NCBI GenBank assembly: GCA_963837365.1
Contig: CAWIMW010000003.1
Coordinates: 372,001-436,000, forward strand
Length of the DNA: 64,000 nt
Direction: 5' to 3'
From: CAWBXL01 sp963837365
GTDB lineage: Bacteria; Acidobacteriota; Terriglobia; Terriglobales; Acidobacteriaceae
Position numbers and translations under genes: made by a program. How positions within the stretch are numbered: position 1 is the first letter of the stretch; each line of letters opens with the position of its first letter. Under the pieces are notes generated by a model that searched no databases, was not told the DNA's origin, and saw only the letters and a program-made list of their open reading frames with translations. Below, piece after piece: positions 33,917 through 43,263 of the stretch.

Positions 33917-35167
33917 TCATGCACAATTTCTCAGCACCAAAGCTGAATTCTTCGAGCCAAAAGCGATGCAGTTGCAAACCGCGTGTTCAATCGTCTGTTT
34001 CCGTCCCCCATCCGGCACATAGTCCAAATCGCACTCGGGATCAGGATTATCCAGGTTAATAGTAGGAGGAACCTGCCCGTGCTGCATCGCCACAATGGTG
34101 GACGCCACGCCGGCCGCGCCACACGCCCCTTGAGGATGCCCAATCTGCGACTTGATCGCCGACATCGGCACTCTCCGCGCTTCCTCTCCCAAAGCCAACT
34201 TTAAGGCGCGCGTTTCAATGCGGTCGTTGAGCTGGGTGGAAGTCCCGTGCAGATTCACATAACCAATGTCTGTCGGCGCAACCCCAGCCTGCTTCATCGC
34301 CAGCTGGATCGCACGCGCCGGTTCCTCACCGCATTCCTGCAAGCGCACCCGGTGGAACGCCTCACAAGTTGACCCATACCCGCAAATTTCCGCCAGCATT
34401 TGCGCACCACGTGCCCGTGCGTGCTCATACTCTTCCACCACAAACATCCACGCGCCTTCTCCCACCACGAACCCGTCCCGGTTCGCAGAAAACGGACGCG
34501 ACCCGCGCTCCGGTGCGTGGTTCCAGGAATCAGTCAAAATCTTCATCAGGATGAAGCCCTTCACAATCCCCAGCGCAATCGGCGAATCCGCGCCCCCGCT
34601 AAGAATCATGTCCGCCCGCCCGGCCTGAATCTGCCGCATGGAATAGCCCAGCGCGTCGGTCGATGAAGTGCACCCGGTGGTGATCACGTGGCTCGCGCCG
34701 CGCAAGCCGAAGCGCACACTGAGCTCGCTCGAAAGTGTCCCCATCACTCCGGTGGGAACGCAAAACAGACTCATGGATTTATACTGCTGATGAAAAAAAA
34801 GTCGATACTGTTCCTCAGTAAACTCCTGCGATCCTCCACCCGATCCAATCACCACGCCAAAGCGTTGCCGTTCGTCCAAAGACAAGCCGGTCGCCTCAAT
34901 GCCCGCTCCCTGCAAAGCCTCCGTCGCGGCCGCCAACGCAAGCGGCAAGACTCGAGAAACATGCTTCCGCTCCCGCTTCTCCACCCAGGCAAGCTCATCA
35001 AACCCGCGAACTTCGCCCGCAATCTGCACCGGAATCTCCGAGGGGTCAAACCGCGAAATTCGCCCCACGCCGCTTTTACCTTGCAAAATCGCTTCTGCGA
35101 ACTCCTGATTCCCGGTCCCATTTGGACTTACAGCGCCCATTCCTGTGATAACAACACGTCGTTTCAA
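33917..35167 (-). CDS. Beta-ketoacyl-ACP synthase (KAS II / FabF-like)
   Basis: The 416-residue thiolase-fold enzyme has VITGMGAVSPNGTGN at the start, the active-site Cys in TTGCTSSTDA (C166), the two histidines LHGTSTQ (H307) and GHPQGACGAAG (H344). This is the Cys-His-His triad of condensing enzymes that extend acyl chains on ACP. It stands alone, without ACP or reductase genes, so it may serve a special lipid or secondary product rather than bulk fatty acid synthesis. Divergent from the PAS-GGDEF-EAL gene. Confidence 0.9.
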   Translation of the reverse strand: MKRRVVITGMGAVSPNGTGNQEFAEAILQGKSGVGRISRFDPSEIPVQIAGEVRGFDELAWVEKRERKHVSRVLPLALAAATEALQGAGIEATGLSLDERQRFGVVIGSGGGSQEFTEEQYRLFFHQQYKSMSLFCVPTGVMGTLSSELSVRFGLRGASHVITTGCTSSTDALGYSMRQIQAGRADMILSGGADSPIALGIVKGFILMKILTDSWNHAPERGSRPFSANRDGFVVGEGAWMFVVEEYEHARARGAQMLAEICGYGSTCEAFHRVRLQECGEEPARAIQLAMKQAGVAPTDIGYVNLHGTSTQLNDRIETRALKLALGEEARRVPMSAIKSQIGHPQGACGAAGVASTIVAMQHGQVPPTINLDNPDPECDLDYVPDGGRKQTIEHAVCNCIAFGSKNSALVLRNCA

Positions 35168-35339
35168 AGGTTTACCTCGATTGAAGTGCGAACCAATATA
35201 TACGAGTTTAGGATTGGGAAGTTAGATGCTAACCAAACTTTAATCGTCAATTTGCCGTCAAAGTTCAACGCCTCCCGTAACTTTCCCTCAGCTTTTACCC
35301 GTCTAGAATCGTCACTGGAGCCCGATTCGAATTTATCGC

Positions 35340-37391
35340 ATGGCAGATCAATCAAATCAACAGGATACGCTTGCTGAGGGCCAACAGCACCCGTTGGTCC
35401 CAACCCGGGATCTCGATGTCCGCGAGTGGTGGCTCTGGATCCTCGCGGTTGCGGTCACCCTGGTTCTGCTTTTCGGAATCGTCGCACTTACCATTCCCGG
35501 TCTTGCCTTGGGTGCTGCCACCGATTGGTTTGATCTAAAACAAGCAGTCCGCGGTCTTGCTGGATTGGTACTGATTTTTGACATTTACACGCTCTACCAA
35601 CACTTCCAATTGCAACGCATCCGCCGGGCCCTGGCCGAACGCGATCAGCTTTTCCAACTGATCACCGAAAATGCCGCTGACATGATCGCGGTGGTGGATA
35701 CTCATGGGCACCGGCTCTACAACAGCCCGGCCTATCAAAGAGTTCTGGGTTACGATGCTAATGATCTTAAGGCTTCCTCGATCGATCAGATTCATCCCGA
35801 CGATCGTCAGCGCGTCCAGGAAGCCGGACAGAAGGCGCGCAGTACCGGGCGCGGTGAGCGTCTTGAATATCGCATCCGTCACAAAGATGGCACATGGCGC
35901 TTCCTGGAATCCACCGCGAGCGCCGTCCAAAATGCTAAAGGTGTGACAGAGAAATTAGTCATCGTCAACCGCGACATCACCCAGCGTAAGCGCGCAGAAG
36001 AATTGCTGGCGCACAACGCTTTTCACGACAGTCTGACCAACCTGCCCAATCGGGCGTTGTTTGTAGATCGTCTCGACCATGCCCTGACACTGGCCAAACG
36101 CCATTCCGATTACAAATTCGCCGTCTTCATTATTGACGTGGACGAGTTCAAAGTATTCAACGACAGCCTGGGGCACACCGTTGGAGATCAGTTGCTCATT
36201 GAAATCGGCCGCAGGCTGTCCACTTCACTCCGTGGCATTGATACTATTTCACGTCCCAATCTAATTAAACACTTCGACGAACGAAAACCCGACGACAACC
36301 TGGCGCGCCTGGGTGGAGACGAGTTCACCGTTTTGCTCGATGACATCCGCAATCCCTCCGACGCCATCCGCGTGGCGCAAAGAATCCAGGAGAAATGGGA
36401 TACCCCGTTCGTAATCAACGGCCACGAAGTGGTGGTCACCATCAGCATCGGCATTGCTTTGAGCGATACTGCCTACACCTCCGCCGACGATTTGCTGCGC
36501 GACGCCGAAATCGCTATGTACAGGGCAAAACAGGCGGGGAAGGGTAGCTTCGAAATATTTGACCCGGCCAAACATGCTTCCGCGGTGCAGCGCCTGAAAC
36601 TGGAAACCGATATTCGCAAAGGCCTGGAGCAGGGAGAATTCAAAGTCTTTTACCAACCGATTGTCTCTTTGCAGAATGGCCGCATCGTGGGGTTCGAAGC
36701 TCTAAGCCGCTGGCAGCGCCCTACAGGCCTGGTTCCACCATCAGAGTTCATCACGGTGGCCGACGAAAGTGGACTGATCATCGCCATGAATCGTCAGCTC
36801 ATGCAGGATTGCGCACGCCAGCTCAAGATCTGGCATGAACAATTTCCCGCCGATCCTCCTCTCTACATCAGCGTGAATGTGACATCCAAGCAATTCGCAC
36901 AGCCCACTCTAGCCGCGGAAATCGCGCAGATGCTGGAGAAGGCAGGCGTGGCTACAAAATATTTTCAGATCGAAATAACCGAAACCATCACCATGACAGA
37001 CCCGGCCCACGCCGAGGCGCTTTTGGCTGAATTCCGCAAACTGGGGTTCCGCATCAGCATTGATGACTTCGGCACCGGCTACTCTTCGCTAAGCCGTTTA
37101 CAACGTTTCCCCGCCGACTCGCTGAAAATCGACCGCGCTTTCATTTCCAAAATGGACACTGACGCCGAGAGTGAAGAGATCGTAAAACTGATCGTCACCC
37201 TGGGGCACACCCTGGGCATGAAAGTAGTTGGCGAAGGCACCGAGACCGAAGACCACGTAAACCGCCTGAAAGCCATGAACTGCGAACTCGCCCAAGGCTA
37301 CTTCTTCTCCAAACCGGTAGACACCATCGCCATCAACAAACTCCTGTCTCAATTCACCTGGGAGCTCAAAACCCAGGCAGCAGCCCAATAA
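35340..37391 (+). CDS. PAS-GGDEF-EAL cyclic-di-GMP signalling protein
   Basis: Domains in order: two membrane helices (about 25-55 and 65-90), a PAS domain (about 100-215; LFQLITENAADMIAVVDTHG), a GGDEF domain with intact RLGGDEFTVLL (about 322-332), and an EAL domain with intact FEALSRW (about 450-456), EITETI, DDFGTGYSSL and KIDRAF. Both synthesis and breakdown of c-di-GMP are therefore possible. It would be inner-membrane bound and sense a signal through PAS. The possible PilZ-like protein at 22024 would be a conceivable but unproven effector. Confidence 0.94.
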   Translation: MADQSNQQDTLAEGQQHPLVPTRDLDVREWWLWILAVAVTLVLLFGIVALTIPGLALGAATDWFDLKQAVRGLAGLVLIFDIYTLYQHFQLQRIRRALAERDQLFQLITENAADMIAVVDTHGHRLYNSPAYQRVLGYDANDLKASSIDQIHPDDRQRVQEAGQKARSTGRGERLEYRIRHKDGTWRFLESTASAVQNAKGVTEKLVIVNRDITQRKRAEELLAHNAFHDSLTNLPNRALFVDRLDHALTLAKRHSDYKFAVFIIDVDEFKVFNDSLGHTVGDQLLIEIGRRLSTSLRGIDTISRPNLIKHFDERKPDDNLARLGGDEFTVLLDDIRNPSDAIRVAQRIQEKWDTPFVINGHEVVVTISIGIALSDTAYTSADDLLRDAEIAMYRAKQAGKGSFEIFDPAKHASAVQRLKLETDIRKGLEQGEFKVFYQPIVSLQNGRIVGFEALSRWQRPTGLVPPSEFITVADESGLIIAMNRQLMQDCARQLKIWHEQFPADPPLYISVNVTSKQFAQPTLAAEIAQMLEKAGVATKYFQIEITETITMTDPAHAEALLAEFRKLGFRISIDDFGTGYSSLSRLQRFPADSLKIDRAFISKMDTDAESEEIVKLIVTLGHTLGMKVVGEGTETEDHVNRLKAMNCELAQGYFFSKPVDTIAINKLLSQFTWELKTQAAAQ

Positions 37392-37521
37392 AAATAAGGC
37401 CATGTGGACACGAGCGCCTCGCCCGTGGGAGCGAAGCGAGCGGGCCGAAGGGTCCAAATCCATGCGGAATCCGCAGCCAAGTTCTTCTTAGCTATAATGA
37501 CCCTTCACCCAAGAGGAACTC

Positions 37522-39091
37522 TTGTCCTACACCGACCTGCGAGACTGGATCGCCGCCCTGGAGCGCGCTGGAGAACTAAAAAAAATCCGCACCGAAGTGG
37601 ACCCGGTCCTGGAGATTACCGAAATTACCGATCGTGTCTGCAAAAAACACGGCCCCGCCCTGTTGTTTCAAAGCATCAAGGGACACCCAGGCCACCAAGT
37701 CTTAATCAATCAATTCGGCTCCCCCCGCCGCATGAATCTGGCGTTAGAAGTCAATTCCTTCGACGAAGTAGCCAACCGCATTCGCCAATTCATGGACGTA
37801 AAGTCTCCGCAAGGTTTCTTAGACAAAGTAAAAATGCTTCCGCAGCTGGCGGAAATGGGGAAGTTTTTTCCCAAGACCGTAAGCACAGGCCCTTGCAAAG
37901 AAGTGGTCCGTAAAGAAAATTTCTCGCTCAACGAATTTCCCATCCTCCAGTGCTGGCCGCAGGACGCAGGCCGTTTCATCACATTGCCCTGTGTAACCAC
38001 GCGTGACCCGAAAACCGGCAAGCGCAACCTGGGGGTTTATCGGTTGCAAGTTCATGACGAAAAGACCCTGGGAGCGCATTGGCAACGCCAGAAGGTGGCC
38101 GCGGAACACTACCGCGAAATGATGCGTCAGGCGGTACAAAATCCCCACCCTTCCCAAAATCAGGGAAGAGTGGGGCACCCAGCTGTTGACCTCATGGCGC
38201 GCACCTCGGGCGGCTCGGTGCTGGCAGAAAATCTTCCCTCCGGAAAAATGGAAGTTGCGGTCGCCATTGGGACTGATCCGGCGCTGACTTTTTCGGCCAT
38301 CGTCCCGGCGCCTCCCGATATCGAGGAGTACATGATCGCCGGGTTTCTGCGGCAGAGCCCGGTTGAACTGGTTAAATGCGAAACGGTTGATCTGGAAGTC
38401 CCGGCGAATGCGGAAATTGTTCTCGAAGGCTACGTTAACCTCGACGAACTACGCACTGAAGGCCCCTTCGGCGACCACACAGGTTTCTACTCTCTGGCTG
38501 ATTTGTATCCGGTTCTGCATCTGACCTGCATTACGCATCGCAAAAACCCGATTTATTCCACCACCATTGTCGGCAAACCCCCAATGGAAGATGCCTACAT
38601 GGGCAAAGCGGTCGAGCGCATCTTCTTGCCGCTGATGAAGCTGACCATCCCTGAGCTGGTGGACGTCAACCTCCCCATCGAAGGCGTCTTCCACAACCTG
38701 ATGCTGGTCTCGATCAAGAAGTCCTACCCCGGCCAGGCGCGCAAGGTGATGAACGCCATCTGGTCGTCTGGGACAGGCCATGTTTACTAAGTGCGTCATC
38801 GTGGTGGATGAAGACGTCAACGTGCAGGACATCGCCGACGTCACTCTCAAAGTGCTCAACCACATTGATCCCGAGCGCGACATTCAATTCACGCTTGGCC
38901 CGGTGGATTCCCTCGACCACGCCTCGCGCCTGCCCAACTACGGCTCCAAGATGGGCATTGACGCTACCCGCAAGTGGCCCAGCGAAGGGTTTACCCGTCC
39001 CTGGCCGGATGAAATTCTTATGGACGAGAAGACCAAGGCGCTGGTGGATAAAAAATGGAAAGAGCTGGCGGAGGAGATAGGACTTCCATGA
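37522..39091 (+). pseudogene. UbiD-family decarboxylase, frame broken by one extra base and carrying a repeat insertion
   Basis: The first part (TTG start at 37522 with AAGAGGAA before it) reads ...YPGQARKVMNAIWSSGTGHVY and stops at 38790. Dropping one base near 38773 gives WSSGQAMFTKCVIVVDED, the normal UbiD continuation, through to 39091 (length 1570, 3n+1). Conserved pieces include LEGYVNLDELRTEGPFGDHTGF. UbiD-type enzymes use prenylated FMN to decarboxylate or carboxylate aromatic or unsaturated acids. Residues about 207-220 are encoded by a family B hairpin repeat inserted in frame. Its last codons overlap the next ATG (ATGA). Two lesions together leave activity uncertain; the frameshift may be sequence error. 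Confidence 0.85.
38143..38175. repeat. Family B hairpin inside the UbiD coding frame
   Basis: CCCCACCCTTCCC (38143-38155) and GGGAAGAGTGGGG (38163-38175) form a 13-bp stem with one mismatch and a 7-base loop, then CACCCAGC. In frame it adds the sequence NPHPSQNQGRVGHPAVD, absent from typical UbiD proteins. Confidence 0.75.
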
Positions 39092-39687
39092 AAATTCTCC
39101 TCATCGCGATTTTTCTGTCGCTCGTCTTGTTCTTCCTGCTTATACGTGCTCGGTCTCGCAAGACGGAAGCCACGGCAGCGCAGTCTGCGGGGCCTCGCCC
39201 CAGTTCACAAGAAGTTTATTTAGGCCTGCGGAATCAGATCTTTCACACTACGCGAAAACAAGTTAACCTGCCCGCCGTGTCCAGCCCCACTGAACCATGG
39301 GGAGTGGTCATGGACTTCGATGCCGGCAAGGCCGTGGTAACGGTGGTCGGCATTTCCGACGGAAATGCAAGTATCTATTTGAGCAGTGGCGGCGGTTATC
39401 TTGGTGGAGTCGGCAAGCCTCCCATCAATCAAGCGGCCAAGGATTTCGTTCGTATCGCGGCGGAGTTTCAGCCGAAGATGCAACTTGTCACCGAGTATCC
39501 CTTGCCTGGCGCGGGAAAGGCCATGTTCTATGTGTTAACCGACGCTGGCATCTTTTCTGCAACAGCTTCCCTCGCTGACTTAAATCGCCACGAAGGACCT
39601 CTAGTCAAGTTCTACGCAGCAGGGCAGGATATTATCACCCAGTTTCGACTTGACGACGAAGCCCGCAAGACTGGTTCAGGAAGTTAA
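39088..39687 (+). CDS. Membrane-anchored hypothetical protein
   Basis: MKILLIAIFLSLVLFFLLIRARS is a signal anchor. The rest (about 175 residues) is alpha/beta with WGVVMDFDAGKAVVTVVGISDGNASIYLSSGGGYLGG, and resembles soluble domains of unknown role. The start overlaps the UbiD stop by four bases, so the two are translationally coupled. Family not recognised. Confidence 0.7.
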   Translation: MKILLIAIFLSLVLFFLLIRARSRKTEATAAQSAGPRPSSQEVYLGLRNQIFHTTRKQVNLPAVSSPTEPWGVVMDFDAGKAVVTVVGISDGNASIYLSSGGGYLGGVGKPPINQAAKDFVRIAAEFQPKMQLVTEYPLPGAGKAMFYVLTDAGIFSATASLADLNRHEGPLVKFYAAGQDIITQFRLDDEARKTGSGS

Positions 39688-39709
39688 GAACGTGGTCTGG
39701 ACGACCCAA

Positions 39710-39754
39710 GGGGCGCAACTTCCACGCTGCCGGCGCTCTCGACAGTTGCGCCCC
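39710..39754. repeat. Perfect 11-bp inverted repeat
   Basis: GGGGCGCAACT (39710-39720) is inverted at 39744-39754 with a 23-base spacer. No T-run follows, so it is not a standard terminator. It lies 23 bp after the preceding stop codon. Confidence 0.55.
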
Positions 39755-39873
39755 ATGGGCGCAGACTCAAAAGTGTGATCCTTATCGGCACGGCTGAAGC
39801 CATGCCCTGACACAAGTCTCCTCGGGCCGGATTTGGTCTACGGAGGGTCTGACTAAGTTCCAACCGCAGAGAA

Positions 39874-39941
39874 CAGCAGGTCTCTCGACTGCGCAAAAGT
39901 GCTCGTAAACTCGCACTTCTGCTTCGCTCGAGATGACAGAA
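39874..39941. repeat. Dispersed repeat family A copy
   Basis: It starts CAGCAGGTCTCTCGACTGCG and ends GCTTCGCTCGAGATGACAGA, with an internal AAGTGC.../GCACTT pair. It follows the same plan as the copies at 3571, 4506 and 46441, with the most diverged centre. Confidence 0.65.
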
Positions 39942-39963
39942 GTTGAACTTAATCAGAGTTTCC

Positions 39964-40458
39964 CTAGCTCTTCAGCAAGTGCCAGGCTTCGCGGTACTGT
40001 TCGTATAAGCCGGCGTTCTTGCGGGGGATGCCGCGAGGGTACAGCTGGACGAATTTCCGGCCTTTAATTGCATCCACTGGAATCACATACCAGGTATCCA
40101 ATTGGGCGATGTAAGCCGCGAGAAAGTCAATTTCGTCAGCGGTATAGGCCGCGCGTCCGCGTCGGCGGTGCTGTGAGGCGCCCACGGAAAAGCCACGACG
40201 TCCCTTCTGAGCTAAGAAGCATGCCTTGACCTGCACGCGAAACAGCCGCCTGCCGCCTTCGACCAGGAAATCGTAGGGCTTACGGTCGCCGAAGGGGCGG
40301 GAAGCGGTAATGCCTTCGGCAGTAGATTTCAGGATGAAGGCCAGTTCGCCGAGCTCTCCCAACGCTTTGGTGTCCTTGGCCGGCTGGTAAGGCTTGGGAG
40401 CTATGGGGATATCGCAACTCTCTGGGGTGCGGTCGGGCCCACGAGAGTTGGAATCCAT
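39964..40458 (-). CDS. PD-(D/E)XK endonuclease-like protein, paralogue of the 1356-1766 gene
   Basis: It shares with the first copy the order GELAFILKS, PFGDRKPYDFLVEGG (catalytic Asp), RLFRVQVKA (QxK strand), TADEIDFLAAYIAQLDTWYVIP and YEQYREAWHLL. The N-terminal extension from MDSNSRGPD is Pro/Thr-rich. A start 20 codons earlier is open but adds a Cys/Arg-rich stretch without support. Group I intron endonuclease-type fold; function in this genome unknown. No intron is visible beside it. Confidence 0.75.
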   Translation of the reverse strand: MDSNSRGPDRTPESCDIPIAPKPYQPAKDTKALGELGELAFILKSTAEGITASRPFGDRKPYDFLVEGGRRLFRVQVKACFLAQKGRRGFSVGASQHRRRGRAAYTADEIDFLAAYIAQLDTWYVIPVDAIKGRKFVQLYPRGIPRKNAGLYEQYREAWHLLKS

Positions 40459-40700
40459 GTGTGAGAAACGACAAAAGGCGCAGACCCGGTCAGGGCTGCG
40501 CCTATTTAAGTTACACATTCATTATACCATTTTTGTGGGGGAAAATGGGACATGGATGCCAACTTTATATCTGGAAGGGAATTAGCGAGTTAGAGAAAAA
40601 TTGGACGATTTTGGGGGCTTGACAAGATTTTGGGAAATCGAGGAAAAGGCGATATTGAGCCGGTTCTTCCATCCTTTGGAATCCGAAAGGTGGGTCAGCC

Positions 40701-41348
40701 TCACTTCGATGTCTCCCCAGGCTTTGGCCCCCGCAGCTTTTCAAACGCCGCACTGGTTTGCCAATGCTCCGGGAACCTTTGCTCATACTCCGCCAGGCCC
40801 GGACAGGTTAAGTGATGCGAAGCGGAGAAGCCGAAGTAATGCATCTCCTTCATCGCCTGTTGCGCACTCCATCCCTGTTCAGCCATGCGGTAAGACGCAA
40901 TTGCCATTCCCGTGCGGTCGTCACCCAGTCTGCAATGCACAAAGATCTTCTTCCCAGGGTTTTGTTGCACCACGGCCAGAAATCCGGCAAACGTTTTGTC
41001 CCTGGGCGAGTAGCACTGCGAGGGAAGGGAAACATAGCTCATTCCGAGCGTGGAAACGGCTTGTTCCTCGCGCTTACGGTTTCCCCCGCGCAAATCTACC
41101 ACAATATCGATGCCCATCTTCTTTAGCGCCTCGATCCCTTCCTCTGTGGGCTGAGCGCCGCGGTAGAGGGTAGGCGTGACTTGGCCGAAATTCGGGATGC
41201 CGTGCACCTGTAGCTTGCGGCCCGGAGAAGGGTCCGATTTTGACATAGTTCCAGACTGGTACGCGTGCACCTGTACGCATATGGCAATTGTGACGAACAA
41301 AACTACGGGGAAGATGCGAGCGTTGCGGAGTGCTGAAGTTAGAGGCAT
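40701..41348 (-). CDS. Secreted dual-specificity/tyrosine phosphatase-like protein
   Basis: A signal peptide-like N-terminus (ARIFPVVLFVTIAICVQVHAY) is followed by the phosphatase domain: PTLYRGAQPTEEGIEALKKMGIDIVVDLRG and the P-loop HCRLGDDRTG with catalytic Cys139 and Arg145 in the HCx5R pattern. This matches the DSP/PTP superfamily (DSPc or Siw14-like). It would act in the periplasm or outside the cell, which is unusual for phosphotyrosine; inositol phosphate or another phosphoester is an alternative substrate. Confidence 0.85.
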   Translation of the reverse strand: MPLTSALRNARIFPVVLFVTIAICVQVHAYQSGTMSKSDPSPGRKLQVHGIPNFGQVTPTLYRGAQPTEEGIEALKKMGIDIVVDLRGGNRKREEQAVSTLGMSYVSLPSQCYSPRDKTFAGFLAVVQQNPGKKIFVHCRLGDDRTGMAIASYRMAEQGWSAQQAMKEMHYFGFSASHHLTCPGLAEYEQRFPEHWQTSAAFEKLRGPKPGETSK

Positions 41349-41364
41349 TGATCAGTAATGTATT

Positions 41365-41610
41365 TTAAGGGGGCCGGCCGTAATCGCTCAAGACGTTGTT
41401 ATTCTCGTAGAAGGTCAGACCAGCGCAATAGCCGGGCTCTTGCAGGTTTCCGATTGAGTTAGTCGTTCGGGGGCCCACTTCTGCCATTGATTCAATCAGG
41501 GGCTGGCCCACCCTTCTCGCCCTCAGTTTTGCAAATGATGTGCTGGAAAGCAAAAATAAAATGGCTGCTCCATCCTTTGCGGTATGGATGGGAATATTTG
41601 CCGCCTGCAC
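41365..41610 (-). pseudogene. Possible 3' gene remnant
   Basis: The minus-strand frame ends GNLQEPGYCAGLTFYENNNV..., which looks like the end of a real protein, but its 5' half overlaps family B-like repeat sequence (ARRVGQPL) and has no good start. It may be the leftover of a gene cut by a repeat. Low certainty. Confidence 0.25.
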
Positions 41611-41690
41611 TGAGTGTTTTGTTCTTTCGGCGTTAATTCAGACGACAAAAGATTAAAATCAAAAGCTCAAGCGGTTGAGAATTGTTTTCT

Positions 41691-41780
41691 CCCACCCTTT
41701 CCAAAACCGGGAAAGGGATGGGGCAGCCACTTTTGGAGTGAGGGCAAGGAAGTCAAAAATAAAAGGTGGGCCAGCCCCCC
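41691..41780. repeat. 90-bp dispersed element, family B
   Basis: CCCACCCTTTCCAAAACCGG to GGTGGGCCAGCCCCCC. It differs at only a few positions from the element at 23269-23357, which shows recent copying. With the remnant above it fills the 479-bp gap 41349-41827; a further hairpin-like piece lies at about 41498-41530. Confidence 0.82.
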
Positions 41781-41827
41781 TTGGTATTGGATCGTAAATA
41801 AATTCTAGAATCGAGATTAGCACACAC

Positions 41828-42373
41828 ATGGTAAAGCGAACGCATTGGAAGCTATGGCTGCCACTTATGCAGGTTGTAATTGCCATAGGATTATCGCTAG
41901 TTGGCAAAGCTGAATACGAACATAAGTTTTCAAACCAGGATATGAGCTGGGGAGGGACTCAAGCATGGGACTATTTACCTTCTGCTGACATTGTTCTCCA
42001 CTCGATCAACTACCCTGCTGCAATCGCGACCACTCTTACGTCAAAACATCACCCACTTCGTATCGGAATAAAGTACTCTCTAAACATATTCGTGATCTAT
42101 ATCGCATATATAGTTGTCTTATGGTATGCGGTTGGTTGGTATTTGGAAACACTGATCCACTCTTCGACGGCAAACTCTAAAGGGTCGATTTGGTTAGCTT
42201 TGCTTGGTCTGCTAGTAGGAGGGGTACTTTTATTTAGTGCTGTTGGGATATTTCGAATCGCCTCAGCGTTGGTCATCGTGGCATCGGCATTTCTTTGGAG
42301 TATCGCATTTCTATCGTGCTCGTCGAACATGTTGCTACGAATAGTACGTGCCCAAACACAGAAGACAATCTAG
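41828..42373 (+). CDS. Hypothetical membrane protein
   Basis: The 181-residue product has four hydrophobic segments (about 9-25, 82-105, 122-142, 145-165), with a short loop containing YEHKFSNQDMSWGGTQAWDYLPS after the first. The coding sequence is AT-richer than nearby genes. Family unknown. It ends just before a tandem repeat and the left end of the REP transposase element. Confidence 0.62.
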   Translation: MVKRTHWKLWLPLMQVVIAIGLSLVGKAEYEHKFSNQDMSWGGTQAWDYLPSADIVLHSINYPAAIATTLTSKHHPLRIGIKYSLNIFVIYIAYIVVLWYAVGWYLETLIHSSTANSKGSIWLALLGLLVGGVLLFSAVGIFRIASALVIVASAFLWSIAFLSCSSNMLLRIVRAQTQKTI

Positions 42374-42405
42374 AAGGAATTAGAAGGAATTAGAAGGAAT
42401 TAGGA
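42371..42405. repeat. Tandem repeat, unit TAGAAGGAAT x 3.5
   Basis: Three exact copies of the 10-base unit plus TAGGA start at the stop codon of the membrane protein and end two bases before the left inverted repeat of the REP transposase element. Replication slippage is likely. Confidence 0.9.
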
Positions 42406-42406
42406 C

Positions 42407-43263
42407 AAATAGGGGACAGACGGAACTGACCCCAATTTGAGTTAGGCAACGAACTGAATCGTGTGCTGTTGGTCAGAAGCAGCAGGTGTTTGACGGCGAC
42501 CTCTTTTGCGCGGCGCGAGCAGGCGTAAGGTGGACTGTTCCAGTGCAGCGACAAAGGCGGCGTTTCCCAGCGGCCGGCCGGTATGAGTGAAGCGGCGGAG
42601 GGCCGTCACTTCCGTCGATGAATCTCCCGCGGCAAGATATTCGATCCACTCCGCGACCGTCCATCGTTTCTGCCACAACTCCAGGTCGAGCCAAATCTCC
42701 GTGGAGCCTAAACCGCAGTGAGCGGCGGCGCTCGACCATCTCCATTGCGAGGCAGTTTCCACCATGCCTGCGCGCACTGGATTTAACTCCGCATAACGTA
42801 ACGCGCTCCAGAGATGGATTTCGTCGAGCGGGCAAGAATAAAATCGTCCTTGCCATACATGTCCACTGGAGTACCGACGCGCATTCCAGTAAGCGGCGTA
42901 GCGACCGTGGGTTTGCTTGAGAGTGTGCGCCAGTGACTGGGCCGCGCGCGGAACCACGATCAGATGTACGTGATTCGACATCAGGCAATAACCGAGCAGA
43001 GAGAGGTCATAAAGTCCGCAGTATTCGTGTAGAAGTTCCAGATAAGTGAGGCGATCGGTGTCGCTCTCGAAGATCGCTTGCCTGGCGTTGCCGCGCTGCG
43101 TAACATGATGGGCAATGTCAGTCACTACCACGCGGGGCAGGCGAGCCATGACGACAACTTATCAGAGGCGGACCATAGTTTTACAATATTTGGGGAAATC
43201 TGCTCGGATGATTTCCCGGATCGGGACAAAAGAATTGGGGTCAGTTCCGTCTGTCCCCTATTT
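42407..43263. mobile_element. REP-associated tyrosine transposase unit with 31-bp perfect inverted repeats
   Basis: The left repeat AAATAGGGGACAGACGGAAC... (42407-42437) is perfectly inverted at 43233-43263 and encloses only the transposase gene. A third, imperfect palindromic copy of the same sequence lies at 44738-44807. In known RAYT systems, the transposase sits between REP sequences it recognises; this unit fits that plan. Confidence 0.85.
42442..43149 (-). CDS. REP-associated tyrosine transposase (RAYT, Y1/HUH family)
   Basis: The 235-residue protein has HHVTQRGNARQAIF, the HUH metal-site strand NHVHLIVVP, SGHVWQGRFY, and the catalytic-tyrosine region LRYAELNPVRAGMV. It belongs to the IS200/IS605-like 'Y1 transposase' group that acts on REP hairpins as single-stranded DNA. 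The C-terminal basic tail (RKRGRRQTP) is common. The start ATG at 43149 is followed by the expected ARLPRVV. Looks intact. Confidence 0.92.
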   Translation of the reverse strand: MARLPRVVVTDIAHHVTQRGNARQAIFESDTDRLTYLELLHEYCGLYDLSLLGYCLMSNHVHLIVVPRAAQSLAHTLKQTHGRYAAYWNARRYSSGHVWQGRFYSCPLDEIHLWSALRYAELNPVRAGMVETASQWRWSSAAAHCGLGSTEIWLDLELWQKRWTVAEWIEYLAAGDSSTEVTALRRFTHTGRPLGNAAFVAALEQSTLRLLAPRKRGRRQTPAASDQQHTIQFVA

